Assembly (NCBI GenBank): GCA_035771165.1
Contig: JAWNZC010000322.1
Span: forward strand, 6,744,501-6,808,500
Reading direction: 5' to 3'
Source of the DNA: Paragorgia papillata
Lineage: Eukaryota; Cnidaria; Anthozoa; Scleralcyonacea; Coralliidae
DNA: 64,000 nucleotides
The position numbers were made by a program, and so were the translations under genes. Of the stretch, positions 21,501 to 29,200 are shown one piece after another (position 1 is the first letter of the stretch; every line of letters begins with the position of its first letter). The notes beneath the pieces were generated by a model. The model did no database searches and was not told the DNA's origin. It saw only the letters and a program-made list of their open reading frames with translations.

Positions 21501-24500
21501 TCTTTTGAATTTATGGACGGTTCATTATTTATGGGGATGACTGGGTCGGGTATTTCTAACTAAATCTGTCCTATTTTTTGAAAGCCCGTCTCAAAAATCG
21601 TGGTATATTTCAAGGCCCGTCCACAAATATTCTTAATTTTCCAAAGCCCGTTACAGTTGACACCTTCGTTTTTATAAATTATTTTAAATTTAATACACGG
21701 TAACATTGATGACGAGTAAGACTACTCTGTAAATCGCAAACAATATTTTGTAGTGTTTTGTACTGTAATTTCCAGCAATACAAATAACAAACGTCTTTCA
21801 AGGTGGCTCCACATTTGCTTGAAAAGTGGAAAACACACGTTCTAGAATCTAGATCCAAAATCTTGTACATTGATTATTTGTTAAAAAAAAGGAACTAACT
21901 GACTTGTATAGAACAACATTTTTAGAATCAGAAATTGTAACGAAAAAGTGCGTACCTGTGGTTGCTATGCAACAATGACGTTTCAAAATGGCTGCATGCT
22001 AATTTGCGTTTAAACTAGTATAATTCGAAAACAACGTCGGTGACCCCCAATTTTTATTTTATTAAAAGTTTTCTTCTAGTATGAGTAATCGTTAGGCCAA
22101 TTTTAAAAAAAATTCCTGTAGATCCAAAAAAAATGTTCTATACAAGACATTCAGTTTTATTCTTCTAACAAAATATCAATGTACAAGATTTTGGGTCTGA
22201 AACGTGTGTTCTCCATTTTTTAAGAAAATGTATGGAGCCACCTTAAGGCTCTATATTAAACTTCAACTTCGGTGATATACATTTGCTTTCAAGCTTTACG
22301 TTCTTTTTTCCCCCAGCAAATCAAACAGTACATCAGTAAATATAAATTCGTTTGCAGGCTGGTTGCATGTATTTTTCAGACATTTAAAAATCATATAATT
22401 CCTCTTCCTCTGAGTCACTGTGGAAAACTCACCATAATTTAAGGTTAGATATACTGCCGAAACAGGGAACGTAGATGTCCAACGTTTCGAGCGAAGGCCC
22501 TTCGTCAGAGGGAAAACGTTTTCGTCTCTGACAAAGGGCCTTCGCTCGAACGTTAGACACTACGTTCCTTGTTTCGGCAGTATATCTATAACGTTACTAT
22601 ATTTCATTTGTGTTTCAACACAGTCTACGCAGCACTCTATACTTTAACCAAAATTCATCCTTAGCAATCATGAATATCGTTCAGCTGCTGTGACCTACTT
22701 GAAGATGTGAGTCCTGTATCTGTTTCTATTATCACTGTTGCTATCTGAAATATCACTTTCCTCATGCATCAGTTCATTCTCGCCCGCTACACACTCGGCC
22801 ATTTCCGTTTCTTCGTCACTTGATTGGTGTTCCCAGCAGCATCATTTTTGCTTTGTTGACCTTCCTCTCTAAGCAGATGCAAGATTGTCAGCTTTTGTAC
22901 CGGTATGAGATAGTTTATGGTATCCGAGATATTTGTCTAGCTCAGAAACGACTGAGTAGCTTTTTAACTTCTCTGGTTTCTATTAAATCAAGCCAGGCAT
23001 ACTCGTTAACGGACTTTGACATCCCGTGATGTCGCGTTGTATTTTCAATGCGCAATATAGGCTTTAATTAGATGAGTTTCTACGGCAAATTTTTTTTGAA
23101 AACTGCCGAATTTCTTCATCTGATGGCAGGTTACCTTCAGTCGACTGTTTTTCTTATGTTAGCTCGTGGTTGAAAATTAGATTTAAATTCACGAGGGTTG
23201 TTTCGTTTACTGGTTTAAAATTATAAGCATTTTCAGGATCTGGCACTGATTGTGGAATACATGCGTTTCACCTGCACAGGACTTGTCCATTCTTGTTCAA
23301 TACAAAAGCATGAATCTTTTCCATGGATACTTGATTCTTTCGTTTGGGCTGTAGCCTCGTAATCCTTAAGATTAATTAGTTTTGTTGAAGAAAAAGTTGT
23401 CACCGTTATTTTTCTCCGGAATTAGCAGCTACAAAATCGCCAAACACACTGGTGCATCATCTATTCGCTCTCTGACTATTTCGGCTGCAACTCGCCACGC
23501 GTTTTTTGACATTTATTTTCGTAGACTTCAAAATCATGCGGCATAATTTCTGCAATCTCTTCGTCAGTAAGATAATCAAATCTCTTGTAAAAATCCCACT
23601 CAATGGGGCTCCCATGTACTGTACCACACATCACTAATGGTTGAGTTTGTCTGTTCTGCTTCGTTCTGTCCACTATCCCCACGTCAGTGAATGATGGACA
23701 CAAACCCTCTGATAACACGTGCCAACTCTGTGTCCCTAAATTGCACTTCAAAATTTGACACCCCTCTTCAAAAGTTATGTCATCTTTGTTACATTGTTTC
23801 CATAAAAGATAAACTATTTTCTTTCCATGGAAATACATCCAAAATATTCTCATGACCTGGTCATTCTGGCTCCAAAAAATTTCAAAGCCTGTTATTGTAA
23901 AGCTAAAATTTTCAAAAGCCCATCACTTTTTATCCAACCCGGTCATATAAATAATGAACCGTCCCTTAAGCACCTGGAATTTGGGTACCCAAACGACACG
24001 TTTTCCAGAATCAAATTGACCCTAGATACTGCCCTGGTATACCAAGGCCAATTGGTTTAGACCTTTACAGTTGATTTCACATTACTTTACTGCTGTGTGT
24101 TGCTAATTAATTTTGTTAGGAAGTTCCAAAATTCATTCAGAACTTTGGAATTACATTGTCAAGGTTGACAAATTATCCAATCAAATTGCAAGCTTTGCAT
24201 CAAAGCTCATTAAGATTAGATAATTTGTCAACCTTGACAATGTATTCCGAAGTTCCAAAGAAGGTAGTCAAACAATCAAAATGTAGTCAAACAAAGCAAA
24301 AAATCGATTCGCAATTCATAATCTAATTCCTCATGTAAACACACAGCAAAGTTGTCTCAGGCGATAGGGTGTCCCTCTTACCCAAGTCAACTTTTAGTCC
24401 ATGTAAACGGCCCCTTAATTTTTTGGGCAAAAATGTTTTGCCCCCCCCAAACGTAACTGGTCAGGTACGCCTATGATTCCGTTGTTTTTCTTTCATACAG

Positions 24501-24515
24501 GCATCTTGTGAACCA

Positions 24516-24552
<37 letters not shown>

Positions 24553-25039
24553 TATATATAGTTCAATCTACAGACACGGTGTTTCGCTGTACAACAGCTC
24601 ATCAGTGTAGCTCGCTAGCATCTAATATATGACCCGCAACGCTAGCATCTAATATACACATATCAATACACGTATGATACATACATGTATGATACGCGTA
24701 TCATACACATATTATATGCGTATCATACATGTATGATATGATATGTGTATCATACACGTAGGATACATGTATGATACAAGTATGATATGCATATGATATG
24801 CGTTTGATATGAGTATAATACACATATGATAAGCATTTCATGTGTTAAGATATACGCGAGCGGTACTGTAATTATCATGATATTATGTATCACCTTGATT
24901 GTGTATAAGTAAGCTTAGCATTTTCAGGAGGGATTCTTCCTAAGATCTGACGAGACACTTCTGCAAAGTTTCCAGCACATGATGCATGCTTTGCCAAGAC
25001 TGTTGTCCCCCGTGATACTACTGTATAAAACAGTGGCAT
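15592..25039 (-). CDS. VAMP7: VAMP7, longin-domain R-SNARE (complete, 8 exons)
   Basis: Endosomal/lysosomal R-SNARE that drives fusion of late endosomes, lysosomes and secretory vesicles. Coding exons (minus strand, 5' to 3'): 25039-24894, 21200-21143, 20805-20756, 19255-19168, 18568-18475, 17092-17025, 16526-16434, 15654-15592. All junctions have GT/AG sites and the reading phase is continuous, giving 219 codons; the human protein has 220. Residues 1-120 are the longin domain (start MPLFYTVVSRGTTVLAKHA, then YLFHYICEDRIIYLCITDD, then ALPFAMNSEFSRVL). The SNARE motif follows: EELKGIMVKNI, with the zero-layer Arg in ISQRGERLELLVDR. A hydrophobic anchor (MIILLAVVVI plus LVLYFIIS) ends the protein with the short luminal tail GGLDWKKCT. 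Introns 1-7 hold MITEs, a 2.45-kb DNA transposon and a retroelement scrap. The start codon lies 1.2 kb from that of POLR1D, on the opposite strand. Confidence 0.96.
15855..16001 (+). mobile_element. Hairpin MITE in VAMP7 last intron, GATA-loop apex
   Basis: Arms 15855-15909 and 15947-16001 are almost perfect complements; they contain GTGCATATGTACTCTTATAA and GTTCAAAT-type blocks. The tip at 15922-15937 reads CGAG GT GATA GC CGAG, a GATA tetraloop version of the shared apex. AGGCA/TGCC pair directly outside the CGAG tetramers. Confidence 0.85.
16250..16290 (+). other. Retroelement-end motif resembling a hammerhead core
   Basis: CTGAAGA (16257-16263), one A, a perfect 5-bp stem GGTTT/AAACC around TAGTT, then GAAA (16280-16283). 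This has the CUGANGA...GAAA layout of a hammerhead ribozyme except for one extra base before stem II; stems I and III were not found. The same layout occurs at 28597 and at 22445-22595. Confidence 0.35.
19350..19612 (-). pseudogene. Retroelement fragment, region before a GIY-YIG domain
   Basis: The minus-strand frame carries L-C-S-S-A-F-L-R-V-I-F and then FKDRIPKALRSRIVHRF. This resembles the segment between the reverse transcriptase and the C-x-x-C/GIY-YIG domain of invertebrate retroelements (I-P-K-x-L-R-S-x-I-V-Y-K-F). The expected C-x-x-C-x-A-x-Y-x-G is absent, so the copy is truncated or mutated. It lies in VAMP7 intron 3. Confidence 0.4.
19620..20018. mobile_element. MITE with ~110-bp inverted repeats
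   Basis: The left arm has ACCACTTTAAATTAC, CTGATGAAAATATTGTT and TGCAAAGTTTCATTTC; the right arm has the complements in reverse order, ending AACCACTTTAAAG. The interior contains TGACGTCA. It lies in VAMP7 intron 3. Confidence 0.7.
22446..22592. mobile_element. Head-to-head pair of retroelement 3' ends forming a hairpin
   Basis: Each ~70-bp arm has ATACTGCCGAAACAGGGAAC, an ACGT...ACGT block, GTTTCGAGCGAAGGCCCTTC and TGTCAGAG-type sequence, in opposite orientation around AAAACGTTTTC. A single arm of the same sequence occurs alone at 42596-42671, which shows that the arm is a unit. Confidence 0.7.
23476..23853 (-). CDS. Unrecognised 125-aa frame in a DNA transposon remnant
   Basis: An open frame starting MRIFWMYFHGKKIVYLLW and ending KTRGELQPK. 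It has a hydrophilic, globular composition, with D-F-Y-K-R-F-D-Y-L-T-D-E-E-I-A-E-I-M near the C-terminus. I do not recognise the family. It lies just inside the right end of the 21512-23965 element and reads toward its centre, so it is likely an exon or scrap of a transposon protein. No splice partners are evident. Confidence 0.4.
   Translation of the reverse strand: MRIFWMYFHGKKIVYLLWKQCNKDDITFEEGCQILKCNLGTQSWHVLSEGLCPSFTDVGIVDRTKQNRQTQPLVMCGTVHGSPIEWDFYKRFDYLTDEEIAEIMPHDFEVYENKCQKTRGELQPK
24066..24265. mobile_element. MITE family A, copy 1 (right end truncated)
   Basis: Starts TACAGTTGATTTCACATTAC and has arms built around GGTTGACAAATTATCCAATC and its complement. Other copies are at 40323-40541 and 60855-61124. 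This copy lacks the right terminal ~60 bases. It lies in VAMP7 intron 1. Confidence 0.75.
24655..24840. repeat. Degenerate GTATCATAC / GTATGATAC array
   Basis: Alternating GTATCATAC, ATGTATGATAC and ATATGATATGCG words make both strands nearly the same. A TA microsatellite lies just before it, at 24518-24560. Non-coding. Confidence 0.7.
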
Positions 25040-26264
25040 ATTGATACAAAATTCTAGGAATAAAAAATATAGTCAGAATATATTATTTTAGTATAAATAC
25101 ACAGGTGATTATAGAAAATCACGTGCGCTGATTGGTCAAGCTACTTCAGACTAATTCTCGATAATCACATACAGCATTTATTCAAAATGGCTGCCAACCA
25201 ATTTGTCAATGCAACAGACGAGGAAATTAACAATTTCAAAGAAAATACTGTTCTTAAAAGTACGAAAATGTGTTTTATACTAAAACAATTACTAAAACAA
25301 TTTATACTAAACAGGCTCAGTCAATAATAACCTCAACTTTGTCTCGGTTATTATTCACCGATATTCACCACACCTTTGGCGAATAATTGTTAAATAACAT
25401 AACAGTCTGTAATAAAATTAAACAGTAGTAACTCAGTACTGACATCTGCACACATGAGATGGGGGTGTTCAATATTCCTGTTACATCAACTAACTGGAAA
25501 ATATTTTGTTGATTATGTCATAATTTGATCGCAAAATCAGATTTTGGATTTTGGATATACATGTATTAATTATTAAATATTTTAGTTACATTCTGACAAG
25601 AAAGACTAGAGCAAAGAGAAAAACAAAGTAGCCAGGTTATAAGTATATAACTTGAGGTATAATTATAAGATGTGAAATATTATCTTCCTCAATGTTAATG
25701 GCAAACAACCGACAAACAACTGTATGAATATACAACATAAAAGACATGTTTACAATGGTCATATGACTAACATGAGTTCCTGACTAATGAATCGCGACAT
25801 TTATAAAACGAAGACCATAAATACATATAAATGCTTGGTTTTAAAGATTTAAAGTAATCATATACTACAAAAATTTAACAAGAAACCAACACAAATGAAG
25901 TACTAAGTAAGTTTACTTGTTTGAATATGAATATTTAATAAAATTAACGCTGTTTTGGCATTTGGAACCCTACCTTGCTATATATATATGGTTTATGTAC
26001 ACTCATACAGCACAGAAGCCGCTTTTTGATTTCTTTGTAGTATTTTGTAGAGCTCTAAAAGTCTTCGAGCTACAATAACAGCTACATGGAATTTTTTACA
26101 GGCAATCAAGCAAGAAATTTATGGAAAAGAAAGGCAAACTCGTCTATTAATTAAATCAATAACCACTTTGGCACGATACATCATTAGGGTTAGATAGGGA
26201 TAAATGGGAATATAATGTATGGAAAAGGACCACAAAGACTATTGGTGTATTTTAATTTTTAAAC
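25040..26264. promoter_or_regulatory. Shared upstream region of VAMP7 and POLR1D
   Basis: The two start codons face away from each other across 1225 bases, so one or two divergent promoters must lie here. No canonical TATA element was assigned. ATTGG/CCAAT-type sequence at 25130 belongs to a MITE (25105-25400). The rest is AT-rich with no other feature. Confidence 0.5.
25105..25400 (+). mobile_element. MITE carrying the start of a Crypton-like ORF
   Basis: After GATTGGTCAAGCT comes ATG at 25187, opening MAANQFVNATDEEINNFKEN then T-V-L-K-S-T-K. This resembles the N-terminus of proteins with a tyrosine-recombinase (Crypton/KIAA1958-type) domain, which read F-V-x-x-T-E-E-E-I-N...K-N-T-K. The rest of that protein is absent. 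The surrounding sequence has loosely inverted ends (GATAATCAC / GGTTATTATT). Confidence 0.35.
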
Positions 26265-29200
26265 ATGGCGGACGAAGAGACAGAAAATGAAGAAAGGCGA
26301 TTAGAAGTGGTATTTTAAAGATTTGCTTCAGATTTGAACTGAATTTGATTAGTTTTTGTTGTTTTTAATTACTTTGTAGATTTTCTTGTGTTTATTTAAT
26401 TTCTTTTTCTGGCCTTCAAATATTCAAAAGATTCCGACGTCTGGTGCAGAAGAAGATGAAACATGTGTTACGTTTGTTTTGCATGAAGAAGATCACACTT
26501 TAGGAAATGCTCTTCGTTATATGATTGCTAAGAAGTAAGTAGTTCATCTATAAATTGAAGTTTTTGGAAGGTTTCTGTATAATTAGTTGCTAAGTTTCTT
26601 TGTTTCGGCACAAAATATGTTCATGTAATCATGTATTTATAATCTTTTTTGAGTATAAAACGTTTCAATGACATTCATGTTCAAGTATAAGCCCTTGTGG
26701 TTTTTACTTGGGTTTCCTTGCCACATACTAATATTATATATATATATATATATATGTTAAAGTGAAATTTGTAGCTTGGTGTAATATGAGTAAAATTTGT
26801 TCTCAAGCTTTTATACTCAGAAAAATGTCTGAGTATCCCTGACGGGATTCGAACCCGCGACCTTCTGATATCTAGACAGACGCTGAAAAAAAAAAAAATT
26901 TTACTCGTATACATATACATATATATATATATATATATTATTTACTGGCTGGTGGCTGGGAGGTCCGTATAGAGAAGTATTTCCCGAGTTCTCAAAAACG
27001 GCCCAAGACTGCAGGCCGAGGGTCATTTTTGAGACCAATCAAGCTCTCGGCAATGCCCTCCATGGCTCAGTGGTCAGAGCATTGCACTGGAACTGCAAGA
27101 TCGTGGGTTCAATTCCTGCCGGAAGGCCTGTGTAGTTGCATTTTTCACAACTAAATGTATATATTCTACACTCAAATTTTCCTTCACCCAAAATCCTGAG
27201 AACATGCTATGTAATCGAGTGAAATGCCCAATATTACGTATAATATACCCAATTCTCTCCTGGCATTACCACCTTTATATATATACAGAACTCGCGATCA
27301 AGCTCTCGGCAACGCCTTCCGTGGCTCAGTGGTCAGAGCATTGCGCTGGAATCGCAAGATTGTGCATTCAATTCCTGCCGGAAGGCCTGTGTAGTTGCAT
27401 TTTTCACAACTGGTCCCGGTCTGGTCTTAAAAAATGTATATATTCTACACTCAAATTTTCCTTCACCCAAAATCCTGAGAACATGCTATGTAATCGAGTG
27501 AAATGCCCAATATCACATATAATATTTCTCTATAGGGACTGATGTTTTTGCTTCTGTTTATGTTTTATGTTTTACCTCTGTTAGTCTGTTTGTCAGACCT
27601 GGCCGTTTGAAGTGCGCAATCACACCTCATCATGCAGCTTGAGTGATCAGAACCACATAATAGAGATTAACCAGAAGTCCGAATCAGTGTCGGCACCTTT
27701 GATGTTTGTGTCCTCACGCAATGTCGGCTTCGCAAGGCCGAGGGTCGCAAGGACGAGAGGACTAATTTTCCAGGGGCACATACTTTCAAAATGGCCGACT
27801 GGTGGGATGCGCATAAAAATAATGCGAGACACTTTTTTTCGCGAGTCGCCGGACTGGTTAATCTTTATTATGTGCAGAAACGCATCTCGTTTGTGACAGC
27901 AAGATATCACGTGCCAGTTGGGAGATCGAAAATGTTCAGAAGGAACCTTCTTTGCGTGGAGTGTAACGTCTTATAACGTAGCGTGATGTCTAACAATGTA
28001 CTATAGCGTAACGTCTTGTAACATAGCATGATGTCTAACTGACAACCTGTAACAAACCAGAGTGCGCTATTCAGGAGGAATACCTCTGCTACGTTAAGAA
28101 CGTCGTATATAAAATCACCTGCAATAAATGCTCCAACCTTTACATTGGTAGCACCATTCGCAGACTACACGACCGAGTAAGAGAACACACAGCACAAACA
28201 ACATCTTCAGTGCACCGACATCTCAAAGAATGCCAAAACAATAACAAAGACATAAAAGTAAAGATCGTGTGCAGAGATAAACGATACAGTGAACTTGCGA
28301 ATCAAAGAAGCAATCTATATCAAGCGAGAAAGACCGCGGATTAACTCTCGGGAAGAATGCAGCGAGATAGCTGAACTTTTATTTTGAACCACTATATTAG
28401 CACTTAGAAAATACTTAGTAGATTTTAGCAATTTTAATATTTGAATATTTAAATTAGTATGTATATGTTTTTTACCTTTTGTCACCTACAACTACCCAAT
28501 GTTGTTATGGTCTCTTAACAATTTATATATAATTTATTCCTACATAATTAATCGAAATCCCTATTTAAGCAGCATTCTGGTCACTCTTCTTAGTTTCTGA
28601 TGATGTCGTAGACGACGAAAGCTCAAACGAATAAATATATTTTAAACTTTTGATACGGTTAACCATAAAACACTTTTAGCCAAATTATATAAATATAAAT
28701 ATAAATATAAATATAAAGAACTTGAATTAGTAATGAATATTGAATTCAAAAAAGTTCTTGATTATTGTGTTATAAATAAATTATCTGTTAATATGAACAA
28801 GACTAACTTTATGTTGATAACCTCAAATACAAAAAAGAAGATTCATATTAACATTATTTCATAATATTGAACGCAAAAGTTGTATCAAATATCTTGGTAT
28901 ATACCTTGATGAACACCTTAATTGGAAGAGCCAAATTGCATATGTTAACAATAAAATAGCCAAGAACATAGGAATTTTTTATAAACTACATCATTATCTC
29001 AATATACACATGCTTAAACAGCTTTATTATAACCTTATTTATCCTTACCTAACCTATGGATGAGTTGGGGTAACACATATTCAACTAATTTAACCAAGAT
29101 TCGTACTAAAAACAAGTGCATTCGTAGTATTTTTTTTGCAAGCCATATGGAGTCAGCAAGTAGCTATTTTAAACTCCTTGGCATACTTAAGTTTGATAAC

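Larger units (their letters stand above)
21512..23965. mobile_element. 2.45-kb DNA transposon remnant in VAMP7 intron 1
   Basis: The left end carries GGACGGTTCATTATTTATG, then GGGTCGGGTAT and a run of GCCCGT motifs. The right end is complementary: ACCCGGTCATATAAATAATG then AACCGTCC. Minus-strand coding remnants lie inside: an acidic segment near 22740-22830 and a 125-codon frame at 23853-23476. A back-to-back hairpin (22446-22592) has inserted into it. The superfamily was not identified. Confidence 0.6.

Noticed and set aside
26830..26880. tRNA gene on the minus strand
   Set aside because: Perfect B box but no A box or acceptor stem; it is a truncated SINE.
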